A stretch of DNA of 18,424 nt, taken from Christensenella sp. UBA1782. Lineage in GTDB: Bacteria > Bacillota > Clostridia > Christensenellales > DTU072. Shown here piece by piece: positions 1 to 6,669 of the stretch. The stretch covers positions 201-18,624 of the forward strand of contig DCGI01000018.1 of assembly GCA_002315475.1 (NCBI GenBank), read 5' to 3'. Position 1 is the first letter of the stretch, and each line of letters begins with the position of its first letter. The position numbers and the translations under genes are program-made. The notes beneath the pieces are model-generated. The model was not told where the DNA came from and ran no database searches. It saw only the letters and a program-made list of their open reading frames with translations.

Positions 1-993
1 GCCAACGCAACGGGCACGGTGACGGAATTTTCCGCAAACGCCACTTGGACATATGATTCGAATGCGACTTTGGAGGCTGAACTGACCTTGAATGGTTGGA
101 TATTTGAAGGATGGTATAAACAAAACGGAACAAAAGTCGGCAACAGCGGTGTACAGTTAACGAAACCCAATTTATCAACCGGTTCCTCGGTTACTTTATA
201 CGCTCATTGGGTGGTAGATCCTTATACCATTGGGCAAAATGTGGCAAATAAAGCTCTGGTTAGCGATACTTCTTTGGCAAACTCATATTATGTATATAAT
301 GTAATCGGATCCGAAATCAATATGACATTGGGGAATTGTCAAAACGCACATAAAGTAATAATAGATTGGACGAACTCAACAACGACTGAATACGGGCATG
401 ATATAACCATCTCTAAAGATATTTCAGAAGTTTTTATAATCGGAAATAAAAATAAGACATATAATAATGTAAAAATCTACACGATAGGTTATGATAAAGA
501 TGATACTTGTTTGCTTCATATAAAAGACTTAAATTTGCGGAATTCGCGAATCGATAATAGTATTTGCTTCAGCAAACACTTGAAATCCTCACACTCCGAT
601 TTTAGCATTCTATGGTCTATGTACTTGTATTGGGAAATTGCTTTCAACAGGATGTATCTCCTCTTTGCCGAGTCACAAAGTCTAGTATTTCCAATGTTAT
701 ACGGATATCTTGAACCGATAAGAAAACGAACTCCTTTATCTGTAACATCCGCTCCCGGAATTTTTGTAATATTCTTTTTAATTGTCTTTTCACTGATTGA
801 TGGATACTTGTTTTTAAAATCGTCAAAAGAAATATACTTTTCTACCCGTGATTCCATAGTCATTCTCCCAACAAAGCACGCAGTTCCTTTGTTTCCTCTA
901 CAATCTGCGCATTCAGGCGGTCAAGCTCGTCAAGAATTTCGCTTGTGGGGGGATATATTTTGGCAACGTATTCGGTCTTTTTATACTTATTGA
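1..993 (+). CDS. Surface protein with InlB-type (Listeria-Bacteroides) repeat, partial and broken at its 3' end
   Basis: The frame is open from base 1, so the true start lies upstream. The first ~70 residues carry a Listeria-Bacteroides repeat: a GWIFEGWY core followed about 30 residues later by VTLYAHW, the usual strand pattern of this beta-grasp repeat in secreted or wall-bound proteins. Residues after that (to about base 520) are rich in N, T, I and Y, as in secreted beta-rich proteins. Beyond about base 520 the frame is only the reverse complement of the small ORF and hsdM on the other strand, so the last ~150 codons are unlikely to be native. No LPxTG or other anchor is seen, which fits loss of the C-terminus. 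I read it as a surface protein gene cut by a rearrangement. The repeat call is fairly sure; the breakpoint is inferred from the antisense overlap. Confidence 0.6.
   Translation, partial: ANATGTVTEFSANATWTYDSNATLEAELTLNGWIFEGWYKQNGTKVGNSGVQLTKPNLSTGSSVTLYAHWVVDPYTIGQNVANKALVSDTSLANSYYVYNVIGSEINMTLGNCQNAHKVIIDWTNSTTTEYGHDITISKDISEVFIIGNKNKTYNNVKIYTIGYDKDDTCLLHIKDLNLRNSRIDNSICFSKHLKSSHSDFSILWSMYLYWEIAFNRMYLLFAESQSLVFPMLYGYLEPIRKRTPLSVTSAPGIFVIFFLIVFSLIDGYLFLKSSKEIYFSTRDSIVILPTKHAVPLFPLQSAHSGGQARQEFRLWGDIFWQRIRSFYTY
516..863 (-). CDS. Small hypothetical protein coupled to hsdM, probable frameshift near its C-terminus
   Basis: Its ATG overlaps the hsdM stop as ATGA, so the two genes are translationally coupled and this ORF belongs to the restriction-modification operon. 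The 115-residue product is basic and hydrophilic, with no signal peptide or membrane segment; a KTIKK stretch and regular Y/R residues suggest a small nucleic-acid-associated protein, but no family was identified. After the residues ECEDFK (about base 580) the frame reads a low-quality tail. One base over, the same DNA reads FAEANTIIDSRIPQI and then a stop at 529-531, which looks like a more natural C-terminus. A one-base deletion near base 580 would explain this. The ORF then ends just short of the point where the surface protein gene becomes plausible on the other strand. Confidence 0.5.
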   Translation of the reverse strand: MTMESRVEKYISFDDFKNKYPSISEKTIKKNITKIPGADVTDKGVRFLIGSRYPYNIGNTRLCDSAKRRYILLKAISQYKYIDHRMLKSECEDFKCLLKQILLSIREFRKFKSFI

Positions 994-2023
994 TAGATAG
1001 GTCGTAATTGCTGTCAACTATTTCTTGTTTAGGGACAAAAAAGCTTTGCTCGGTGCGCTCTCTGTCCTCTTCCGCTTTAAGGTTGTGGAAGCGGTTGATA
1101 ATATCCGGTATGTCGTTTGCTTCGATAACACTGCGCTTATCGTCAAGCGAAAAGCCGTCTGCTTTCATATCGTAGAACCATACTTTATCCGTTCCGCCAT
1201 GACCGGTCTTGGTAAATATCAAAATTGCCGTAGATACACCGGCATAGGGTTTGAATACACCTGAGGGCATAGAAATAACGGCTTCCAGTCGGTTGAATTC
1301 TATAATTTCTTGGCGAATGGATTTATGTGCATTGGAAGAGCCAAACAAGACGCCATCGGGGACTATAGATGCACAACGTCCGCCAACTTTTAATGCCTTT
1401 AAAAACAACGCCATAAACAAAAGCTCGGTCTTTGACGTAGATGCAAGATTCAACAAATCTTTTGAGATGGTTTCTTTATCCAAACTTCCGGTAAAAGGCG
1501 GGTTAGCTAGAATCAAAGAGTATTCTTCTCTATGTTTGTTATCTTCGGATAACGAATCCATCCATGTGATATTGGGGGCTTCTACACCATGAAGCATCAT
1601 ATTCATGGCACCTATGCGGAGCATTGTTTGGTCGGTATCAAAACCTGTAAACATGGATGTTATATAATGTTTTTTATTTTCGGACTTCATAAGTTCGGTA
1701 GCATAATGTTCCGAAACGTACTGCGCCGCAGTACAAATAAATCCTGCCGAACCCATTGCAGGGTCGCAGATTGTATCGTTTATTGAAGGTTGCATCAAAT
1801 CAACCATCATCTTTATAATATGGCGAGGCGTACGGAACTGACCATTGGTACCGGATTGGGCAATTTGAGAAAGTAGATATTCATATACATCACCCATAAT
1901 ATCTTTATTATTCAAATCAAGATCGTCCAACGCATCTACCACTTTTACCAGAACACGAGCCGTAGGAACAATAAAGAGTGCGTCTTTCATATATTTTGCA
2001 AATGCCGTAGGATTGTCAAACAT
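860..2023 (-). CDS. hsdM: Type I restriction-modification DNA methyltransferase subunit HsdM, N-terminally truncated
   Basis: N6-adenine DNA methyltransferase (M subunit of a type I system, uses S-adenosylmethionine). Visible motifs are FRTPRHI (residues 63-69), the SAM-binding DPAMGSAGF (87-95) and the catalytic NPPF (174-177). The C-terminal part contains the YDLSINKYK stretch and a helical tail typical of HsdM. At 387 residues it is about 100-140 short of usual HsdM proteins: the N-terminal helical HsdM_N domain is missing. The apparent ATG has no Shine-Dalgarno sequence, and an in-frame TAA lies two codons upstream, so the gene has most likely lost its 5' end at about base 2024-2030, next to the insertion sequence remnant. 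No hsdS or hsdR lies in the window. It may be non-functional, although the catalytic core is intact. Confidence 0.8.
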   Translation of the reverse strand: MFDNPTAFAKYMKDALFIVPTARVLVKVVDALDDLDLNNKDIMGDVYEYLLSQIAQSGTNGQFRTPRHIIKMMVDLMQPSINDTICDPAMGSAGFICTAAQYVSEHYATELMKSENKKHYITSMFTGFDTDQTMLRIGAMNMMLHGVEAPNITWMDSLSEDNKHREEYSLILANPPFTGSLDKETISKDLLNLASTSKTELLFMALFLKALKVGGRCASIVPDGVLFGSSNAHKSIRQEIIEFNRLEAVISMPSGVFKPYAGVSTAILIFTKTGHGGTDKVWFYDMKADGFSLDDKRSVIEANDIPDIINRFHNLKAEEDRERTEQSFFVPKQEIVDSNYDLSINKYKKTEYVAKIYPPTSEILDELDRLNAQIVEETKELRALLGE

Positions 2024-2050
2024 TTGTTACGCTTTGGTTAAAAATAAATT

Positions 2051-2236
2051 GTAAAGTTACAATGGATGTGAGACTGAAAAAAATAAAAAAAGAGTGACTG
2101 CCTCGTGTTAGAATATATTCACCACAAAAAAATCTAGGAGGTCAAGTCACTCAAATGGATTATAACACAAGTAAAAGGTATTGTCCACACGAAATCAACA
2201 CAAAAGTTCATTCTGTCTGTAGAGTTACAATGGATG
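2051..2236. repeat. 18-bp near-identical direct repeats flanking the insertion remnant
   Basis: GTAAAGTTACAATGGATG (2051-2068) recurs as GTAGAGTTACAATGGATG (2219-2236), 17 of 18 bases identical and 168 bp apart. The left copy sits in a small palindrome, TTGTAA-AG-TTACAA (2049-2062). The copies bracket the probable transposase leader. They could be a target duplication or a recombination scar; 18 bp is longer than most insertion sequence duplications, so the origin is uncertain. Confidence 0.6.
2069..2218 (+). mobile_element. Remnant of the 5' end of an insertion sequence (transposase leader and first ~21 codons)
   Basis: The segment has an A-rich left part, a strong ribosome binding site (TAGGAGG, 2136-2141) and an ATG at 2155 starting MDYNTSKRYCPHEINTKV, which resembles the basic N-terminus of helix-turn-helix transposases. 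This resemblance then stops at the right-hand direct repeat; the frame stays open to 2418 but reads like non-coding DNA. The arm GAGTGACTGCCTC (2092-2104) is partly complementary to GAGGTCAAGTCACTC (2138-2152), so a hairpin would hide the ribosome binding site, as many insertion sequences do to block translation from outside transcripts. No rest of a transposase and no matching opposite end are seen. The family is not identified. Confidence 0.4.
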
Positions 2237-2387
2237 ATTGCTTCTTTTGTGTAGGCGGAAAAAATGCAGCGGCGTACGGTTTGGGAGAAGGGAACGATTT
2301 TTTTCGAGAAAACGGCGGAGGGGGCTTTTCGTTTGAAAGGAATCGTGGTAGAATAAAGGGGATGATGTCAGCGAGACGGGGGTGGGG

Positions 2388-2891
2388 ATGGAACACTATA
2401 AATCGTGGGGTGCGTTGAAAAAATGGCTGGAGGGCAATTTGTGCGATGATTTGCGTGGTCGCATCGGTTATTTTTTGACACGTTATCATGACGTTCACGA
2501 TGCGTACGGCAGGGCTGCCGTTTTGGTGGACGGAGAAGAATGGGTGGTTTTTACTTGGATGGATTCTGCTCGGCAAGAGAGAGATTTGGACGGACTTTGG
2601 ACGGAAGGCGGCAAGGCGACGTATGATACCGAACGCTTCGAACAGACGCTGAAACCGAAATGGGATGAAGCGTGCACGTATTCGGAGAATGATTTTTTGC
2701 TTGCCGTTTTGCAGTTTCGCAATATGTCCGTAGGGGACGCTTTGCAATCCGACGATTTCCTTGTGAAAATGCTTGCGATTTTGGATAAGCGAGTCGGCGT
2801 GCGTACCTTAAAAAAATTGAAAGAAACGCAGGCGTATTTGCAATATCCCGAATGGGTACGGCGGTTCTATGCTTTACGAATAGACGGTTGA
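2388..2891 (+). CDS. SF0329-like small soluble protein
   Basis: A 167-residue soluble protein with no signal peptide or membrane span. The order WGALKKWLEGNLCDDLRGRI, then YFLTRYHDVHD-GR, then an acidic and aromatic middle, ending PEWVRRFYALRI, resembles the SF0329 family of unknown function found in Clostridia and Bacilli. Family membership is recalled from pattern, not from a search. The start is unsure: ATG at 2388 is chosen over an in-frame GTG at 2382 because ATG is commoner; an in-frame TAG at 2349-2351 limits the 5' end. The only upstream signal is a G-rich run, a weak Shine-Dalgarno candidate. It stands alone between the insertion remnant and the T-box operon. No clear terminator follows. 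Confidence 0.6.
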   Translation: MEHYKSWGALKKWLEGNLCDDLRGRIGYFLTRYHDVHDAYGRAAVLVDGEEWVVFTWMDSARQERDLDGLWTEGGKATYDTERFEQTLKPKWDEACTYSENDFLLAVLQFRNMSVGDALQSDDFLVKMLAILDKRVGVRTLKKLKETQAYLQYPEWVRRFYALRIDG

Positions 2892-3110
2892 TTCTCGGAT
2901 TACGGGAATCGGGACGGTCTCGGAAGAAGCGAGAAAAGAAGTCGGAACAGGTATATTTTTGATTGTTTTCGGATGAAAAAACGGATTATTGGACATATTG
3001 GTTTGTAGGAGAGGGATATTGTTCAGAGAAAGGGGATTCTTTCTTATTGAATTCTTCAAGAGAATGACCGAAATTTTTTTGCAATTTTTTTTCAATGTAT
3101 GCCCTTCGCC

Positions 3111-3139
3111 TTGACTTTTATAAACGGGAATGCTAAAAT
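3111..3139 (+). promoter_or_regulatory. Sigma-70/SigA-type promoter of the T-box/aspS-gat operon
   Basis: TTGACT (3111-3116), a 17-bp spacer and TAAAAT (3134-3139), with TGC just before the -10 box (extended -10). The predicted transcription start is about 3145-3147, so a perfect 9-bp hairpin (ACCGCAAAT 3143-3151, ATTTGCGGT 3160-3168) lies at the extreme 5' end of the leader. Confidence 0.8.
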
Positions 3140-3142
3140 AAT

Positions 3143-3370
3143 ACCGCAAATTCGGAAGGATTTGCGGTCATAAAGACTCGGTTTTTTTGGAAAACTCGAT
3201 AGGGAGTATGTGTCGTGGACTGGAAGCACATTCGGGCGAGTAGTAAACGCGGGAACGCTTTGTGATAGGTTGGCTATTTGGGTAAAGTGGATGCTTTTGC
3301 ATCAAATCGGGTGGCACCGCGGGTTTATAGGCTCGTCCCGTGAACATAATCTTGTTCACGGGATTTTTAT
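3143..3370 (+). promoter_or_regulatory. T-box riboswitch, probably sensing tRNA-Asn and possibly tRNA-Glu
   Basis: The diagnostic T-box sequence GGGTGGCACCGCG lies at 3309-3321; its TGGC (3312-3315) would pair with a tRNA 3' end GCCA, meaning discriminator base G as in tRNA-Asn, tRNA-Asp and tRNA-Glu. CGTCCC (3334-3339) supplies the other antiterminator strand and also enters the terminator. A Stem III hairpin is GATGC-TTTT-GCATC (3290-3303). For Stem I, CATAAAG (3169-3175) pairs with CTTTGTG (3258-3264) over 7 bp. Just inside the 3' strand is GGGAACG (3251-3257), which places AAC (3254-3256), followed by a purine, where specifier codons sit in other T-boxes. GAA (3253-3255) overlaps it by one base. 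The usual AGUA of the 5' side of the specifier loop is not clear, so the codon assignment is less sure than the T-box itself. Confidence 0.88.
3337..3368 (+). terminator. Rho-independent terminator of the T-box leader
   Basis: CCCGTGAAC (3337-3345) and GTTCACGGG (3354-3362) form a perfect 9-bp stem with an 8-base loop, followed by ATTTTTATTTTATT. The CCC at 3337-3339 is shared with the antiterminator, the normal switch geometry: uncharged tRNA favours the antiterminator and read-through into aspS-gatC. Confidence 0.9.
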
Positions 3371-3397
3371 TTTATTGAGGAAATTGGAGGTTTTTTC

Positions 3398-5473
3398 ATG
3401 TACAGAACATTATTTTGTAATGACATCAGAGACGAAAATATCGGTCAAACCGTTCAACTTGCCGGTTGGGTGGATGTGATTCGTGACCACGGAGGCGTTA
3501 TTTTCGTCGATTTACGTGATTATACCGGCATTACGCAGGTGGTGGTTCACGACGAGAATTTATTGAAGGGTGTCGGAAGAGAAACGGTTATTTCGGTGAC
3601 CGGAACCGTAGAAAAAAGAGACGAATCTACGGTCAATCCGAAAATTCAAACCGGTTATGTGGAGTTGTTGGCATCTTCTGTAGACGTTTTGGGTAGAAGT
3701 AAGAGCAATTTGCCGTTTGAAATTCAAAATTCTCGGGCAAGCAAAGACGAATTGCGTTTGAAATTTCGTTATCTCGATTTGAGAAACCCCGTCAACCATA
3801 ATAGGTTGTTGATGCGTTCTCAGATTATTCGGCACATGCGGCATAAGATGGAGGAAAAGGATTTTCTGGAAATGCAAACTCCGATTCTTACCGCATCGTC
3901 CCCCGAAGGCGCGAGAGACTTTTTGGTTCCCAGCAGAAAGCATCCCGGAAAGTTTTATGCGTTGCCGCAAGCACCGCAACAATTCAAACAATTGTTGATG
4001 GTGTCGGGATTTGACCGTTATTTTCAAATAGCGCCTTGCTTCCGAGATGAGGATGCTCGTGCCGACCGTTCGCCCGGTGAGTTTTATCAACTTGACTTTG
4101 AAATGGCGTTTGCGACGCAGGACGACGTTTTGGAAGTATGTCAAGACGTTATTTACGACACGTTTAAGACGTTTTCGCAAAAAACGATTTCCGAAAAACC
4201 CTTCCGAAGAATAACGTATGCGGAGTCTATGGCAAAGTACGGTTCCGACAAGCCCGATTTGAGAAACCCTCTTCTTATCTGTGACTTAACGGATTTCTTT
4301 GCCGGCGTTGCTTTCCCCGCCTTTCGCGGACATCCGGTAAAAGGTATCGTTGCCGACTGTCGCGGAAAGTCCAATAAGTTTTTCGAAGATTCTTTGAAAT
4401 ACGCTACTTCTGCGGACGTAGCTTTGGGCGGACTCGGCTATATTACGTTTGACGGGAAAGAGTTTTCCGGTCCTATCGCAAAATATTTGACCGCCGAGCA
4501 GAAGAAAGAAATCGTTTCGATTTCGGGAATCAAGACCGGAGAAACGCTGTTCTTTATCTGCGACAGTAAAAAACACGATGCGGAAAAGAAAGCGGGACTG
4601 ATTCGGACTTGGTTGGCAGGGAAAAATCAGTTGGATTTGATAGCCGAAGACCGGTTTGATTTCTGTTTTATCGTGGATTTCCCGATGTACGAGAACGACG
4701 AAGAAACGGGTGAAGTCATCTTTACGCATAACCCTTTCTCCATGCCGCAAGGCGGATTGGACGCACTGCTTCACAAAGAACCTACCGAAATTTTGGCATA
4801 TCAGTATGACTTGGTTTGTAACGGAATCGAGCTTGCGTCGGGTGCCGTTCGGAACCACGATACGGAAATCATGAAGAAAGCGTTTGAAATCGCCGGTTAT
4901 ACGGAAGAAGACCTCAAACAAAAATTCAATGCGTTGTATAATGCTTTCCAATACGGAGCACCGCCGCACGCGGGTATGGCACCGGGCGTGGACAGAATCG
5001 TCATGCTTTTGACGGACGAAGAAAAGATACTGGAAGTCATTGCTTTCCCGCTGAACGGAAACGCACAGGATTTACTGGTAGGAGCACCTTCCTTCGTTAC
5101 GGCGCAACAACTGGAAGACGTGCATTTGTTGGACGGCAACAATGCCGCAAAGCAAACGGTAACAAGAACCGACTCTAAAGTAACGTCGAGAGGCAAACGT
5201 TCGACTTTCTCCAACGACCAACAGTTGAACCAGATTGCGTTGACCGAAGAAGAGGAAGAAACCGTAGAAGCGGTCTTTGCTCGGATGAAGGAAGATGAAA
5301 AACTTTTGAGCGATGCGCAACTGGACGGTGTCGAACCGATGGTTCACGTCATGCCGATGACGAACGTTTTTCGTGACGACGAACGGAAACAGCCGTTCAG
5401 TCGTGAAAGTATGCTTGCCGAAGCACCGGCAAGAAACGAAAACAGCTGGCAAGTTCCGAGACTTGTAAAGTGA
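3398..5473 (+). CDS. aspS-gatC: Aspartyl-tRNA synthetase fused to amidotransferase subunit GatC (AspRS-GatC)
   Basis: Attaches aspartate to tRNA; the fused GatC is the small subunit that clamps GatA to GatB. Residues 1-105 are the anticodon-binding OB fold, starting with GWVDVIRDHGGVIFVDLRD. His31 in RDHGG is the residue known from Pseudomonas aeruginosa non-discriminating AspRS, where discriminating enzymes have Leu, so Asp-tRNA(Asn) is likely also made. Class II motif 2 is CFRDED (214-219) and motif 3 GMAPGVDR (526-533), with the bacterial GAD insertion between. Normal bacterial AspRS ends about 590. Here a ~30-residue linker follows, then residues 610-691 match GatC from end to end: LTEEE, VEPMVHVMPMTNVFRDDE and a terminal SWQVPRLVK. 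The frame is continuous with no stop. TGGAGG (3385-3390) precedes the ATG. It is the first gene after the T-box, 10 bp before gatA. No separate gatC is present. Confidence 0.93.
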   Translation: MYRTLFCNDIRDENIGQTVQLAGWVDVIRDHGGVIFVDLRDYTGITQVVVHDENLLKGVGRETVISVTGTVEKRDESTVNPKIQTGYVELLASSVDVLGRSKSNLPFEIQNSRASKDELRLKFRYLDLRNPVNHNRLLMRSQIIRHMRHKMEEKDFLEMQTPILTASSPEGARDFLVPSRKHPGKFYALPQAPQQFKQLLMVSGFDRYFQIAPCFRDEDARADRSPGEFYQLDFEMAFATQDDVLEVCQDVIYDTFKTFSQKTISEKPFRRITYAESMAKYGSDKPDLRNPLLICDLTDFFAGVAFPAFRGHPVKGIVADCRGKSNKFFEDSLKYATSADVALGGLGYITFDGKEFSGPIAKYLTAEQKKEIVSISGIKTGETLFFICDSKKHDAEKKAGLIRTWLAGKNQLDLIAEDRFDFCFIVDFPMYENDEETGEVIFTHNPFSMPQGGLDALLHKEPTEILAYQYDLVCNGIELASGAVRNHDTEIMKKAFEIAGYTEEDLKQKFNALYNAFQYGAPPHAGMAPGVDRIVMLLTDEEKILEVIAFPLNGNAQDLLVGAPSFVTAQQLEDVHLLDGNNAAKQTVTRTDSKVTSRGKRSTFSNDQQLNQIALTEEEEETVEAVFARMKEDEKLLSDAQLDGVEPMVHVMPMTNVFRDDERKQPFSRESMLAEAPARNENSWQVPRLVK

Positions 5474-5483
5474 GGTACCGAAA

Positions 5484-6668
5484 ATGGAATACTATGTTCA
5501 AAAAATAAAGGAAAACGGTAAAATCGCCGTAGATGATTTGATTTTAATAAAAGACGTCCCTTCGTACGGCGGTTCTAAAATATTGGAGGGTTTTCACTCT
5601 CTTTTTACCGCCGAAGTCGTAGAGCGTCTTGAAAAGGCGGGGTATCCCGTAAGCGGAACGACGCCCGTAGGAGAATTCGGTTTGGATTTGGTCGGAGAAT
5701 TCTCGTACGGTCACACGCAGAAAGGCAAGCTTTACGGTGCCGCCGCAGAACTCGTCAAGAAGGGCGAGGTAGAATTTGCGTTGGGGGTAGATATGAACGG
5801 TGCGCCTCGCAGAGCGGCGGCATTGTCGGGTATCGAATTCTTAAAGCCGACGTACGGTACGGTTTCCCGTTACGGCATTATTTCTTGTGCCGCTTCCGGC
5901 GAGCAAATCGGTGTATACGCATCAAACGCCGAAACCATCGCAAAAGCCATGAAGATTATTGCGGGACACGACGAAAAGGACGGGACCAGTTTGCCCGATA
6001 TGACGTACGACTATTCGACGACGGAAGCCGTTTCCGGCAAGAAAGTCGCTTTGATTACCGAACTGTTGGAAAAAGCCGATGACGACGTAAAGAAACAGGT
6101 GCAAAAGGTTGTTGCCGACTTGGAAAAGAAAGGCGTAAAAGTGGAGAAAATCTCGTTTGTAAACTGCCAAACGGCATGTATTGCATGGCAGATTCTGATG
6201 GCCGCCGAAACTTGCAACAATATTTCCCGTTACGACGGCGTCAAGTTCGGGTTCCGAGCCGAAAAATATAAAGATATTGACGAATTGTACGTCAATAGCA
6301 GAACGGAAGGCTTTAACCTTTTGACCAAAACGATGATATTATACGGTTCGGACGTGCTTTCCAAGAAGCGTTATAAGGACTGTTATGAGAAATCTCTGCG
6401 TGCAAGACGGTTGATTGCCGAGCAGTTGAACGCCTTGTTCGAGCAGTATGCCGCCGTCATCGCACCGGTTTGCAGTACTTTGTCGTTTACCGATTACGAC
6501 GTTAAGGATGCCTTTACGAAAGTGTATAACGAAATGGTGTTTACTGCGATGGCAAACCTTACGGGAATACCGTCTTTAACGAAGGGTGCCGTACAGTTTA
6601 TGGCAAAACCGTTCGGCGAAAGCACTTTATTGAGTTTGGCGCGTGTATCGGAAAAGGAGGATAAGTAA
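5484..6668 (+). CDS. gatA: GatA-like subunit lacking the amidase catalytic serines
   Basis: In normal GatCAB, GatA hydrolyses glutamine with a Lys-cisSer-Ser triad and passes ammonia to GatB. This protein is clearly a GatA relative: LIKDV (21-25), FLKPTYGTVSRYGI (119-132), NISRYDGVKFGFR (246-258), and ANLTGIPS followed by KPFGES near the end. It is only 394 residues against about 480-490. The N-terminal ~55 residues are missing, and the late GLPxxxVPxG loop is shortened. The triad is broken: Lys23 remains, but the Gly/Ser-rich signature holding the cis-Ser reads KGKLYGAAAELV (80-91), and the nucleophile motif DTGGS reads DMNGA (103-107) with Ala107. The Arg and Asp that bind glutamine also seem replaced (TKTM at 281-284; NEMVFT at 349-354). 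The ATG is preceded by GAGGT overlapping the aspS-gatC stop. The gatB start is 1 bp after its stop. I infer a scaffold role, not glutaminase activity. Confidence 0.85.
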   Translation: MEYYVQKIKENGKIAVDDLILIKDVPSYGGSKILEGFHSLFTAEVVERLEKAGYPVSGTTPVGEFGLDLVGEFSYGHTQKGKLYGAAAELVKKGEVEFALGVDMNGAPRRAAALSGIEFLKPTYGTVSRYGIISCAASGEQIGVYASNAETIAKAMKIIAGHDEKDGTSLPDMTYDYSTTEAVSGKKVALITELLEKADDDVKKQVQKVVADLEKKGVKVEKISFVNCQTACIAWQILMAAETCNNISRYDGVKFGFRAEKYKDIDELYVNSRTEGFNLLTKTMILYGSDVLSKKRYKDCYEKSLRARRLIAEQLNALFEQYAAVIAPVCSTLSFTDYDVKDAFTKVYNEMVFTAMANLTGIPSLTKGAVQFMAKPFGESTLLSLARVSEKEDK

Positions 6669-6669
6669 T

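Noticed and set aside
2208..2747. A 179-codon - strand frame opposite the SF0329-like gene
   Set aside because: The + strand product has family-like motifs; the antisense product is rich in P, R and F with no recognisable domain.
2874..3149. A 91-codon - strand frame between the SF0329-like gene and the T-box
   Set aside because: It has no family-like motifs and runs through the promoter and leader of the gat operon; 2892-3110 is best regarded as AT-rich intergenic DNA in which no feature is seen.
3218..3220. GAC (Asp) as the T-box specifier codon
   Set aside because: It lies in the apical loop of an upper hairpin (ATGTGT with GCACAT) rather than beside the Stem I base, and is followed by a pyrimidine; AAC at 3254 fits the usual geometry better.
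5484..6668. GatA shortening as a sequencing frameshift
   Set aside because: The frame is continuous from a good ribosome binding site to a stop 1 bp before gatB, conserved GatA motifs occur along the whole length in order, and the lost serines are clean substitutions rather than frame changes.
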